Positions 1 to 7,852 of a stretch of DNA of 23,959 nt are shown piece after piece. The stretch is from JABMRP01 sp964444795 (GTDB lineage: Bacteria; Planctomycetota; Planctomycetia; Pirellulales; Thermoguttaceae): contig CAYUIQ010000137.1 of NCBI GenBank assembly GCA_964444795.1, positions 1 through 23,959 on the forward strand, given 5' to 3'. Each line of letters opens with the position of its first letter. Positions within the stretch are counted from its first letter, which is position 1. Made by a program: the position numbers and the translations under genes. The notes below the pieces were generated by a model. The model saw nothing but the letters and a program-made list of their open reading frames with translations. It had not been told where the DNA came from and did no database searches.

Positions 1-101
1 AGCAAGCAGTGGCACACGTTCCCAAGGGCGATACTGGACGGTGCGGGGCCGTGTGACGGTCGCTTGCTTTTGTTCGTGACAATCCCATGAAGGACGTAAT
101 C

Positions 102-3065
102 ATGTGCGTATCAACTCGCAGCCAACAGCACTCCCCTGCCCTGCCCTGGCGGTCGTGGAAGACGATCGTGATGGCGGTCGGACTGTCGATGATGGGGGGC
201 GCCACTTGTGCCATCGCCGCCGAAACGCGGCCGCCGAATTTTGTCATCTTCTTCACCGACGATCAGGGGTATAACGACGTGGGCTGCTTTGGGTCGCCGC
301 TGATCGAGACGCCCAACTTCGATCGCATGGCGGCCGAGGGGACCCGGTTTACCGATTTCTACGTGCAACCGGTCTGCGGCGTGTCCCGGGCGGCCCTGAT
401 GACCGGCTGTTACCCGATTCGCGTGGCCGAGGTGGGTAATACCAAGTCGGGCCATCCCGTGCTGCATCCCCGCGAGGTGACCATGGCCGAGGTGCTCAAA
501 ACGCGGGGGTACGCCACGGCGCTGATCGGCAAATGGCACCTGGCCGGCGGCGGGAAGAACAGCCGCGGTCGTGGCACGGGGCCGTATCCGAGCGAACTGT
601 TGCCCAACGCCCAGGGGTTCGATTACTTTTTCGGCACGCCGGCCCATAACGGGTTTACCCCCAAGCCCGACCCGAAGAGCTTTATTACCGAGTTGATGCG
701 AAACGAAGAGGTGTTGGAAAGTCCGACCGACATGGACATGCTGACGCAGAAGTACACGGCCGAAGCGATCCGCTTCATTACGAAGAACAAAGACCGGCCG
801 TTTTTCCTCTACCTGGCCCATAACATGCCGCATGTGCCCTTGGGCGCGTCAAAGGAATTTCGCGGCAAGTCGAAACGGGGGCTCTACGGCGACGTGATCC
901 AGGAGCTCGATTGGAGCGCCGGCCAGGTGCTCGATACGCTCAAGGAACTGGGCCTCGACGAAAACACGCTGGTGGTCTACACGTCGGACAACGGCCCCTG
1001 GGTCGAGAAGCAACTGACCGGCGAGGGAGGCATCCACACCAACTACGGAAGCGCCGATCCGCTGCGGGGCTGGAAGATGACCACCTGGGAAGGCGGACCC
1101 CGAGTGCCGTGCATCATGCGCTGGCCGGGCAAGATTCCCGCGGGAAGAGTCTACCGGGAGATGCTCACTTCGATGGACCTGTTGCCCACGTTCGCCCGAC
1201 TGGCCGGTGCGAAACTGCCCGACGACCGGACGATCGACGGGCACGATGTGCTCCCAGTCATCACCGGCGAGCCCGGTGCCGAGAACCCGCGAAAGGAGTA
1301 CTTCTTCTACAGCTACAACCATCTGCAAGCGGTCCGCCGGGGCAACTGGAAGCTGGTCCTGCCGCGACCGGCGCGGGCGCCGTGGTGTTCCTGGTCGGCT
1401 CGCATGGTGACGCCGGTTGCCGAACTGGAGTTGTACGATTTGGCGGCCGACGTGGCCGAAGAACATAACGTCGCCGGCGACCATCCCGAGGTCGTGGCCG
1501 AACTGATGAAGCTCGTCAAGCAAGCCCGCGAAGAGTTGGGCGATTACGATCGAGTTGGCGCGGGCGCGCGATTCTTCGACGAAGGCACGCGGCGGCCCGA
1601 CGCGCTGCGCTGGGAGAAACCCAAGCCGGCCGACGGCGGCGGCCCGTATCCGAGAAGTTTTTCCTATACCGCGGCCATCGGTCCGGAGAAGGGCGTTACG
1701 CGGCGCGATCCGAGCGACGTGATCCGCTCCGGCGAAAAGTTCTACGTCTGGTACTCGAAAGTGACCGACGGGCCCGGCGTGTGGGGATACAATAGCGGCT
1801 ACTCGGCCGACGTCTACTACGCCAGCAGTCCCGACGGCAAGAAGTGGACCGAGCAAGGGCTGGCCGTCGGCAAAGGCGAGAACGGCGACTGGGACGTACA
1901 CGGAGTATTCACGCCGAATATCCTGGCCGCCGACGGGAAGTTCTATCTCTTCTACACGGGCGTGCCGAGCCCGTTCGATGAGAATACAAAGACGGCCATC
2001 GGCCTGGCCGTTTCCGATTCGCCCGACGGGCCGTGGGTTAAGAGTGACGCCAATCCGATCCTTATCGCCAGTGACGATCCGGCCGAGTTCGACAGTATGC
2101 GGGTCGACGACGCGGCGTTCGTCGCGCGCGGCGGAAAGTACTACTTCTACTACAAAGGCCGCCAACTAAAACATACGCCGGGCGAGACGAAGATGGGCGT
2201 GGCGATTGCCGAGAAGCCCGAGGGACCGTATCGCAAACACGACGCCTCGCCGCTCCACCCGGGCCATGAGGTGATGGTCTGGCCGCACGGCGAGGGAGTC
2301 GCTTCGCTGGCCAGCGCGGCGGGGCCAAGGCAGATCTATTTCGCCGCCGACGGGCTCGACTTTCAGCCGCGTAACATGCTGGCCGGCGTGCCACATGCCC
2401 CGGGATGCTTTCGCGCGGACAATTTCCAGGACGGCCGCGTCGGCCAGGGGATCACCTGGGGGATCAGCCACGCTAGTTCCGGGCGCGATCTTTATCTGGT
2501 GCGTTTCGACTGCCGCTTCACGCGCGTTGCCGCGCAGCCTCCCCGCGGTCGCGGTCCGATTCGGCCTGTGCCGTACGACAACGCCAAACCGGTGGGCACG
2601 TTGCGATTCGATTTCGAGTCGGGCGACCTGCAAGGTTGGAAGGTGGTCGAGGGCAAGCTCGATCTGGTCGTCAGCGACCGGAAGGCGCTACCCCAGTGGA
2701 CCCAAGTGCCGTTCAACAAGCAGGGCAAGTATCATCTGTCGACCGTCGAGCAGGCCGGCGGTGCCGGCGCCGAAGACCGCATGACCGGCGTACTCCAGTC
2801 GCCCGAGTTCACGATCACCGGCACGGCCATGTCGTTCCTCGTCGGCGGCGGCAACCACGACGACACGTACGTCGCCCTTTGCACGCCCGACGGCAAGGAA
2901 CTGCTCCGCACCGGAGGGACCAACAGCCCCGTGTTGCGTCGCGTGCGTTGGGACGTCGCCCCGTACGCCGGCCGAAAGGTCATGCTGCGGATCGTCGACC
3001 GGCGCACGCAGCAATGGGCCCATATCACGTTCGACGATTTCAGTTGCGAGGGGGAGATGCCGTAA
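102..3065 (+). CDS. Secreted sulfatase fused to a glycosidase-like propeller and a C-terminal carbohydrate-binding-like domain
   Basis: Predicted exported enzyme of 987 residues that would remove sulfate esters from polysaccharides. The start is the ATG at 102, which has AAGGA at 90-94; an in-frame ATG at 87 has no ribosome binding site. A signal peptide ends near residue 40. Residues about 44-475 form an alkaline-phosphatase-like sulfatase. The metal-binding Asp pair is in FTDDQG (D53, D54), the formylglycine cysteine is C92 in VCGVSRAALMTG, followed by GKWH (K144, H146), HNMPH (H240), SDN (D296, N297) and WKMTTWEGG. The usual C-x-P-S-R reads C-G-V-S-R here. Residues about 516-840 resemble a GH43/GH117-type five-bladed propeller (RDPSDVIRSGEKFYVWYSK, GVFTPNIL, GKFYLFYTG). 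Residues 845-985 resemble the beta-sandwich attached to GH32-type enzymes (FESGDLQGW, TFDDF). The sulfatase and signal calls are firm. The identity of the glycosidase family and its activity are inferred. The gene stands alone with its own terminator. Confidence 0.88.
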   Translation: MCVSTRSQQHSPALPWRSWKTIVMAVGLSMMGGATCAIAAETRPPNFVIFFTDDQGYNDVGCFGSPLIETPNFDRMAAEGTRFTDFYVQPVCGVSRAALMTGCYPIRVAEVGNTKSGHPVLHPREVTMAEVLKTRGYATALIGKWHLAGGGKNSRGRGTGPYPSELLPNAQGFDYFFGTPAHNGFTPKPDPKSFITELMRNEEVLESPTDMDMLTQKYTAEAIRFITKNKDRPFFLYLAHNMPHVPLGASKEFRGKSKRGLYGDVIQELDWSAGQVLDTLKELGLDENTLVVYTSDNGPWVEKQLTGEGGIHTNYGSADPLRGWKMTTWEGGPRVPCIMRWPGKIPAGRVYREMLTSMDLLPTFARLAGAKLPDDRTIDGHDVLPVITGEPGAENPRKEYFFYSYNHLQAVRRGNWKLVLPRPARAPWCSWSARMVTPVAELELYDLAADVAEEHNVAGDHPEVVAELMKLVKQAREELGDYDRVGAGARFFDEGTRRPDALRWEKPKPADGGGPYPRSFSYTAAIGPEKGVTRRDPSDVIRSGEKFYVWYSKVTDGPGVWGYNSGYSADVYYASSPDGKKWTEQGLAVGKGENGDWDVHGVFTPNILAADGKFYLFYTGVPSPFDENTKTAIGLAVSDSPDGPWVKSDANPILIASDDPAEFDSMRVDDAAFVARGGKYYFYYKGRQLKHTPGETKMGVAIAEKPEGPYRKHDASPLHPGHEVMVWPHGEGVASLASAAGPRQIYFAADGLDFQPRNMLAGVPHAPGCFRADNFQDGRVGQGITWGISHASSGRDLYLVRFDCRFTRVAAQPPRGRGPIRPVPYDNAKPVGTLRFDFESGDLQGWKVVEGKLDLVVSDRKALPQWTQVPFNKQGKYHLSTVEQAGGAGAEDRMTGVLQSPEFTITGTAMSFLVGGGNHDDTYVALCTPDGKELLRTGGTNSPVLRRVRWDVAPYAGRKVMLRIVDRRTQQWAHITFDDFSCEGEMP

Positions 3066-3073
3066 TTCGGCGT

Positions 3074-3100
3074 GCGGCGACTTGTCGCCGCTTTCCTTTT
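3074..3100 (+). terminator. Rho-independent terminator after the sulfatase gene
   Basis: A perfect inverted repeat, GCGGCGA at 3074-3080 and TCGCCGC at 3085-3091, encloses a CTTG loop. It is followed at once by TTTCCTTTT. It begins 9 bases after the sulfatase stop codon, so it fits a terminator for that gene. Confidence 0.75.
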
Positions 3101-3130
3101 CACATGGGGTGGAAACCAACGTGGAGATCC

Positions 3131-3197
3131 GTAGGGTGCGTCCCGACGCACCAACTGCGCGTTGCTTTCCATCGTGGTGCGTCCAGACGCATCCTAC
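3131..3197. repeat. Inverted pair of 22-base palindromic repeats
   Basis: The bases 3131-3152 (starting GTAGGGTGCGTC) and 3176-3197 (ending AGACGCATCCTAC) are inverted copies of each other with three mismatches. Each copy is itself palindromic around GTGCGTC and GACGCAC. They lie between the convergent ends of the sulfatase gene and the flavoprotein gene. Inference: a REP-like dispersed element. Confidence 0.6.
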
Positions 3198-3216
3198 TCT
3201 GACGAACGAGAGCCAT

Positions 3217-4881
3217 TCACCGATCGTTCATCTCAAGCGACGTCATCCCCCCGCTCAGATTGCGCACCTTAAATCCATGCTGGCGAAGAATCCGCGCGGC
3301 GTAATAACTGCGTTGCCCGATGCCGCAGTGGACCCAGATCTCGCGGTCGCGGGGGAGTTCCGCCAGGCGGAAGCGGAGTTCGCCCAGCGGGATGTTCACC
3401 GTGCCGGGGCCCGCCGCGAGGCGCACTTCGCGGGGCGTGCGGACGTCGACCACCAGCGGTCCGGCGGACGGGTCGTCGGTTGGCTCGGGACGTTCGGGCC
3501 AGTGGACCACGTCGACGTCGTCGCGGAGGATGTTGCCGGCGACGAACCCGGCCATGTTGACCGGATCCTTGGCGCTGCCGTATTGCGGGGCGTAACACAA
3601 CTCGGCCTCTTCCAGGTCGAACACGGTGGCTTCCTTCTGGATGGCCATGGCCAATACGTCGATCCGTTTCTCGACGCCCGCCTTGCCCACCGCCTGGGCG
3701 CCCAGCACGCGGCCCGACTGGGGATCGAACAGCAGCTTCATGGCAATCATCTCGGCGCCGGGATAGTAACCGGCGTGATGGGCCGAATGCGTGTAGGTCT
3801 TCTCGTAGGCGATGCCGGCCTCGGCGAGCATCTTCTCGCTGGCGCCGGTCATTGCCAGAGTAAGATCGAAGACGCCGACCACGGCGGTGCCCTGCGAACC
3901 GCGATACTGAACGTCCCGACCGGCGATGACGTCGGCGGCCGTTCGCCCCTGTCGGTTCGCCGGTCCAGCCAAGGGGATGAGCGTCCACTGGCCGGTGACC
4001 GCGTGGCGCACCTCGACCGCATCGCCGACGGCCAGGATCGACGGATCCGACGTACGCATCCGCGGATCGACGCGGATGCCGCCCAGCGATCCGATTTCCA
4101 GCCCGGCTTCCCGGGCCAGCTCAACCTCGGGCCGCACACCGACGGCCAGGATCACAATGTCGGTGTTGATCTGCCGGTGGTTCTTGGTCACGACGTTGAT
4201 TGTTTCGTTGGCGGCCTGATCGAACCGCGTGACTTCCGTGCCAAGCCGCAGATCGACCCCCTTGCTTTTCAACTCGTCATGCACCGGGTTGACCATCTCG
4301 GGGTCCATCGGCGGCATGACCTGATCGAGCCGCTCGACGATCGTGACGTCGAGTCCGCGGTGGACGAGGTTCTCGGCCATCTCCAGTCCCACGAACCCGC
4401 CGCCGACGACGACCGCCCGTTGTGCCGGCCGGCGGTCGATCCAAGTGACGATACCGTCGAGATCCTGGAGATTCCGCAGCGTGAAGATACCCGGTGAGTC
4501 AATCCCTTGCAGGGGCGGACGGATTGGTGCCGCCCCGGGCGACAGCACCAGCGTGTCGTACGATTCGGTGGTCGTTTCGCCGGATTGCACGTTTCGCACG
4601 GTGACGGTCTTCGCCTGGCGGTCGATCGATTGCACTTCCCGTCCGGTGCGCACCTCGACGTTGAACCAATCGCGAAACTGCTCGGGCGAGGCGACCAGCA
4701 GTTGTGTTCTCTCTCGGATCACGCCGCCGGCGTAATAGGGCATACCGCAATTGGCGAAAGAGACGTCGGGGCCACGTTCGAAGACGAAGATCTCGGCCTC
4801 TTCGTCCAATCGTCGCAATCGGGCCGCACACGACGCACCCCCGGCCACGCCTCCCACGATCAACACGCGTTTGCCCGGCAT
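3217..4881 (-). CDS. CoA-disulfide/persulfide reductase-like flavoprotein with C-terminal rhodanese domain
   Basis: Predicted cytoplasmic FAD- and NAD(P)H-dependent reductase of 554 residues. The start is the ATG at 4881, with GGGAAG six bases upstream; the frame stays open to 4938. Visible parts are the FAD-binding VLIVGGVAGGASCAARLRR (6-24), the single redox cysteine C45 in SFANCGMPYY that is typical of the CoA-disulfide reductase branch, the second dinucleotide fold AVVVGGGFVGLEMAENL, the FAD-contact ILAVGDAVEV, and the dimerisation domain with ELCYAPQYGSAKDPVNMAG. A rhodanese domain fills about 450-554 with a catalytic loop CGIGQR (C519). This architecture is known from CoADR-Rhd proteins such as the Shewanella NADH-dependent persulfide reductase. 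The likely role is reduction of CoA disulfide, persulfides or polysulfide. The physiological substrate cannot be read from sequence. The methyltransferase gene upstream is 157 bases away, so co-transcription is possible but unproven. Confidence 0.88.
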   Translation of the reverse strand: MPGKRVLIVGGVAGGASCAARLRRLDEEAEIFVFERGPDVSFANCGMPYYAGGVIRERTQLLVASPEQFRDWFNVEVRTGREVQSIDRQAKTVTVRNVQSGETTTESYDTLVLSPGAAPIRPPLQGIDSPGIFTLRNLQDLDGIVTWIDRRPAQRAVVVGGGFVGLEMAENLVHRGLDVTIVERLDQVMPPMDPEMVNPVHDELKSKGVDLRLGTEVTRFDQAANETINVVTKNHRQINTDIVILAVGVRPEVELAREAGLEIGSLGGIRVDPRMRTSDPSILAVGDAVEVRHAVTGQWTLIPLAGPANRQGRTAADVIAGRDVQYRGSQGTAVVGVFDLTLAMTGASEKMLAEAGIAYEKTYTHSAHHAGYYPGAEMIAMKLLFDPQSGRVLGAQAVGKAGVEKRIDVLAMAIQKEATVFDLEEAELCYAPQYGSAKDPVNMAGFVAGNILRDDVDVVHWPERPEPTDDPSAGPLVVDVRTPREVRLAAGPGTVNIPLGELRFRLAELPRDREIWVHCGIGQRSYYAARILRQHGFKVRNLSGGMTSLEMNDR

Positions 4882-4945
4882 GAGATTCTTCCCTTTTGGT
4901 ATCGAGGTGCGTTTGGATACGGCAAGCGACGCCCTCAATATATTC

Positions 4946-4977
4946 GCCCCCGGGCTGCCGGCAAAGCCCGTAGGGGC
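4946..4977. repeat. Imperfect hairpin between the methyltransferase and flavoprotein genes
   Basis: GCCCC (4946-4950) plus GGGCT (4952-4956) pair with AGCCC (4965-4969) plus GGGGC (4973-4977), leaving a small asymmetric bulge. No T run follows on either strand, so it looks more like an intergenic palindromic element or an mRNA-stabilising stem than a terminator. Confidence 0.45.
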
Positions 4978-5038
4978 AGAGGCCGAGGATTTAGGTCCCG
5001 CCGGGGAGCTAGGGCGACCGCGGTTGCGGCGTTCGTGG

Positions 5039-6070
5039 CTATGCGATCCGTCGCGCCTGTTGCGGCAGATCCGTCACCTGGATCGATTTGTTGAGCGTAT
5101 CGAGCGAGGCGCCGAAAGAATAGGAGAAGGAGACTTCCAGGACGGTGCCGGCCCGGACAGATCGTGGTTCGTCCAGGGGCAGGACAAGATATTGGTTCGA
5201 CCACTCGACAGCGCGGCCTTGCTCAACGAGGACGGCGAGCACGTTCTTGGTGACGAATCGCAGGGCGTTGAGCGTCCCCCCTCGGGTAACCGCCAGACGG
5301 CCCTGCCAGTCGACGCGGTTGGGAATCTCGCCCCGCGGATCGATCCCGGCGTAGTCGATCGTCTCGTAAATCACCGGGTCCGACAGCCCGATCGTTCCCT
5401 CGTGGTCGGCGGCCGGAGGATGGAACAGGGGGACGGGAGCCTGGTAGCCATGAAAATCGAACGATTGCTCGACGGCCCCAACGGCCAGAAACGAGACCTC
5501 GGGAATGAAACGGGGTACGCGGCCATTGTGGTGTCGGGCATGGTTCTCGCGGAACGCGCGAATCACCGACACCTGCTGTTCGCGCAGCAGGGCCACGTGG
5601 AGCATCTCGCAGACCACGACGTCGACCGGCTCCGGCGGCACGAAGTCGCGCGCATCGGCCCGAACGATTTCGACGCGATCCCCATGGCGATTCTCGGCCA
5701 GAAGCCGCTGGGCCGCGTCGGCCAACTCGGGATTCCGCTCGACGCACCAGACCCGGCTCGCCTTCTCGGCGGCGAAGAAGGAGAGCACGCCCGTGCCGCC
5801 CCCCAAATCGACCACCTTGGCCCCGGGTTGGACGACGTGCCGGATCGCCTCGCGAAAGCCCGACATGCGCACCGGGTCGGTCAGCATGTTGTAGTGATAG
5901 TGCAGCGGAATCATCCGTCCGAGAAGCTGCTCCTCCGGCACGCTCCGACCGGAGTCGGGATCGGATGCCGCTGGGTCGGGATGGAAGACGCGTAAGCGAG
6001 GCACGGCCGGTGGGGGCGTATCTCCGCGTGGGCTTGGTGCCTGACGGCTCGTACCGCGATCACTCGACAT
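5039..6070 (-). CDS. PRMT-like SAM-dependent methyltransferase
   Basis: A 343-residue class I S-adenosylmethionine methyltransferase that looks like the protein arginine methyltransferase group. Motif I is VVDLGGGTGVLSFF (D88 to G94), the acidic ribose-binding residue is E111 in VWCVERNPE, and motif II is VEIVRADARDF. The loop VVVCEMLHVALLREQQ (E155) sits where PRMTs carry their double-E loop, but only one of the two glutamates is plain. The C-terminal half is rich in beta strands, as in the PRMT barrel. A proline-rich, probably disordered stretch fills the first 45 residues. The ATG at 6070 has only a weak GGA upstream. The substrate is unknown. It could instead methylate a small molecule. 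It precedes the rhodanese flavoprotein on the same strand. Confidence 0.75.
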   Translation of the reverse strand: MSSDRGTSRQAPSPRGDTPPPAVPRLRVFHPDPAASDPDSGRSVPEEQLLGRMIPLHYHYNMLTDPVRMSGFREAIRHVVQPGAKVVDLGGGTGVLSFFAAEKASRVWCVERNPELADAAQRLLAENRHGDRVEIVRADARDFVPPEPVDVVVCEMLHVALLREQQVSVIRAFRENHARHHNGRVPRFIPEVSFLAVGAVEQSFDFHGYQAPVPLFHPPAADHEGTIGLSDPVIYETIDYAGIDPRGEIPNRVDWQGRLAVTRGGTLNALRFVTKNVLAVLVEQGRAVEWSNQYLVLPLDEPRSVRAGTVLEVSFSYSFGASLDTLNKSIQVTDLPQQARRIA

Positions 6071-6362
6071 GGGCGTTTTCCGGCCAAGAGGACGATTCCC
6101 GAGTGGGCTTCACGACCGCTCTTCGAATGGAATCGACTGAATTCCGAAAAGCGCGAAAGGCACCAAAGCAAACAACGGCTCGGATGCTAGACGAAAGTCG
6201 AAAACACGGCAAGGCCGGCGAATTTACACTCTTTCTTGCGGAAAATAGAGGCCCCCCTTTCCTGTATCGCAAATTCCCATTGGTGTGGGCCCGGCCGGGG
6301 AGTTGTGATGACCGTGGCTGCGAGGTAGGCCGTTTCACGACACCGGACCGGGAGACGCTGCG
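6071..6362. other. Intergenic gap between divergent genes, no gene seen
   Basis: The gap separates the leftward methyltransferase gene from the rightward CorA remnant, so it should hold promoters for both. Only a weak leftward candidate is visible: TTGCCG (as CGGCAA at 6207-6212), a 17-base spacer, and TAGCAT (as ATGCTA at 6184-6189). I see no coding signal. Confidence 0.3.
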
Positions 6363-6750
6363 ATGAATGCTCCGACCATTTGGGAAATTCCCCGCGGAGA
6401 TTCGGGCGCGGCTGAGCGATCAGTCGGGCCGTCAGCGCACCATGGTGGCCCGGGCCGCCGAATTGATCCAACTCGACGCCAGCCACGCGTTGGAATTCCG
6501 CATCGCCAAACAGGGTGAAACGCAAGCCGCCCTGAGCCGCGATCTGGCCCGAGCCAGTCACCGGCTCAACGTCATGGCCTCGATCTTCCTCCCCCTGGCC
6601 TGCATCGCCAGCGTCTTCGGCATGGACCTCGAACACGGCCTGGACCACAATTCCGTGCCGCTCTTCTGGACTGTACTCATCGGCGGCGTATTGCTGGGCG
6701 TGGCGATCAGTGGGTTTCTGCTGGGGGCCGGCGGGGACGGGAAGAAGTAA
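6363..6750 (+). pseudogene. Decayed CorA-type divalent cation transporter (frameshift plus internal deletion)
   Basis: The ATG at 6363 reads MNAPTIWEIP, like the start of planctomycete CorA-like transporters as I recall them. The frame is then lost at the CCCC run at 6399-6402. Taking out one C restores EIPAEIRARLSDQSGRQRTM in the downstream frame. After GRQRTMVA the text jumps directly to RAAELIQLDASHALEFRIAKQ, which normally lies more than 100 residues later, so most of the cytoplasmic funnel domain is missing. The C-terminal part is kept: the pore helix VMASIFLPLACIASVFGMDL and a second membrane helix, LFWTVLIGGVLLGVAISGFL. The signature Gly-Met-Asn reads GMD. An alternative reading is a 127-residue membrane protein starting at the ATG at 6367. 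A broken gene fits better. Confidence 0.65.
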
Positions 6751-6797
6751 TAGGAACGAAGGGGACTTGCTTCCGTGCGTGATGGCCAGAAATTCCC

Positions 6798-6826
6798 TTG
6801 AATTGAGCCACGCGAATGGCTAATAT
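6798..6826 (+). promoter_or_regulatory. Candidate sigma-70-like promoter for the radical SAM gene
   Basis: TTGAAT (6798-6803), a spacer of exactly 17 bases and TAATAT (6821-6826) match four of six positions in each box. The -10 box ends 47 bases before the ATG of the radical SAM gene. Planctomycete promoter rules are poorly defined, so this is a motif match only. Confidence 0.4.
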
Positions 6827-6873
6827 GGTCATGCGTACACGATGGCCATTCCCACCACATCGGGGGCAGCACG

Positions 6874-7824
6874 ATGACCGAAGTAATCCGCACGGAGCGA
6901 AAATCGGCCGTGCTGACGCCTTCCAGCTTGGCCTGCCTGGCACGCGTTCCGACGGTTAATCTGACGGCAGGCTGCGCCCACGAGTGCCTCTACTGCTATG
7001 GGCGCGGCTACCGGTCGCACCCTGGCCAGGGCAAGGTCACGTTTTATGCGAATCTGCTTGCCAAGCTGCGGAAGGAGTTGCCTCGCAAACGCAAGAAGCC
7101 CGCCACGGTCTACTTCAGTCCCTCCAGCGACCCCTTCCAGCCGGTGCCCGAGGTCCTGGAAATGGCTTGTGAGGTGTTCAGGTTTCTCTTGGAATCGGAA
7201 ATTGGCGTGGCTTTTGTTACTAAGGGGCGCATACCCCGGCGGCACCGCAACCTGTTGGCCGCCCATGCGCCACGCGTCCAGGGGCGGGTCGGGATGATTA
7301 CCCTCGACCGGAGCATCACCGCCGCGTTTGAGCCCGGCGCGGCGACGCCGGAGGTCCGGCTCTCGCAAGCGGCCGAGCTGATCGACTCGGGCGTCTCGAT
7401 CGAGGCCCGGCTCGACCCGATCTTGCCCAGCGTGACCGACGGCGCGGACTGCCTGGAACCGCTCTGCGCGGCATTGGCCCGCGTCGGCGTGCGCAGAATC
7501 GCCGCGAGCGTCCTCTTTCTACGGCCGGCAGTGGTGGGATCGTTACGGCGGCATGTGAAGGACAAGCGGATGCTCAAAAAGATGCTGGACTGCTTCGCCG
7601 GCGCCGAGCCTCTGGCAATCCATGCGTCGCGCAGCCGGGTGTCGGTGCTTCCGGCAGAAGCGCGTCTTGAGATCATGGATCGTCTTAACTCCATCGCCGG
7701 CCGCCACGGACTGGAGGTTCTTGTCTGTGCCTGCAAGAACCCGGACATCTCCACCGGCTCTTGCCACATTTCCGGCCGCTGGCTGGCCGAGGCCCGTGGA
7801 AACAGCCAATCGAGACTGTTTTGA
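6874..7824 (+). CDS. Radical SAM protein of the spore-photoproduct-lyase-like group
   Basis: A 316-residue radical S-adenosylmethionine enzyme. The 4Fe-4S cluster motif is CAHECLYC (C34, C38, C41; CX3CX2C) inside NLTAGCAHECLYCYGRGY, a pattern shared with the SPL/Rv2578c-like family. Further family marks are YFSPSSDPFQPVPEVLEMA and FVTKG, then IEARLDPILPSVTDG in the second half of the barrel. The size fits a bare radical SAM barrel with no added domain. The ATG has GGGGGC seven bases upstream. The next gene begins 28 bases after its stop on the same strand, so the two are probably one transcript. Members of this group are related to DNA photoproduct repair enzymes, but most have no known reaction. 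I cannot tell whether DNA is the substrate here. Confidence 0.85.
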   Translation: MTEVIRTERKSAVLTPSSLACLARVPTVNLTAGCAHECLYCYGRGYRSHPGQGKVTFYANLLAKLRKELPRKRKKPATVYFSPSSDPFQPVPEVLEMACEVFRFLLESEIGVAFVTKGRIPRRHRNLLAAHAPRVQGRVGMITLDRSITAAFEPGAATPEVRLSQAAELIDSGVSIEARLDPILPSVTDGADCLEPLCAALARVGVRRIAASVLFLRPAVVGSLRRHVKDKRMLKKMLDCFAGAEPLAIHASRSRVSVLPAEARLEIMDRLNSIAGRHGLEVLVCACKNPDISTGSCHISGRWLAEARGNSQSRLF

Positions 7825-7852
7825 TCGTAGCTGCCAAGAAGGAAGGGGCAAC

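Noticed and set aside
1..86. AGCAAGC (1-7) and GCTTGCT (62-68) as a terminator of an upstream gene
   Set aside because: The 54-base loop is too long and the following T run is short. The upstream gene lies outside the window.
849..2165. 438-residue open frame opposite the sulfatase
   Set aside because: Antisense shadow with no motif; the sulfatase on the other strand is clearly real.
3082..4497. 471-residue open frame on the plus strand
   Set aside because: It lies opposite the flavoprotein gene, whose motifs are intact. Its translation is low-complexity Gly/Arg/Asp/His text typical of antisense frames in GC-rich DNA.
7622..7852. Upstream extension of the methyltransferase-like gene
   Set aside because: It overlaps the end of the radical SAM gene in another frame. 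The GTG at 7853 has a good ribosome binding site.
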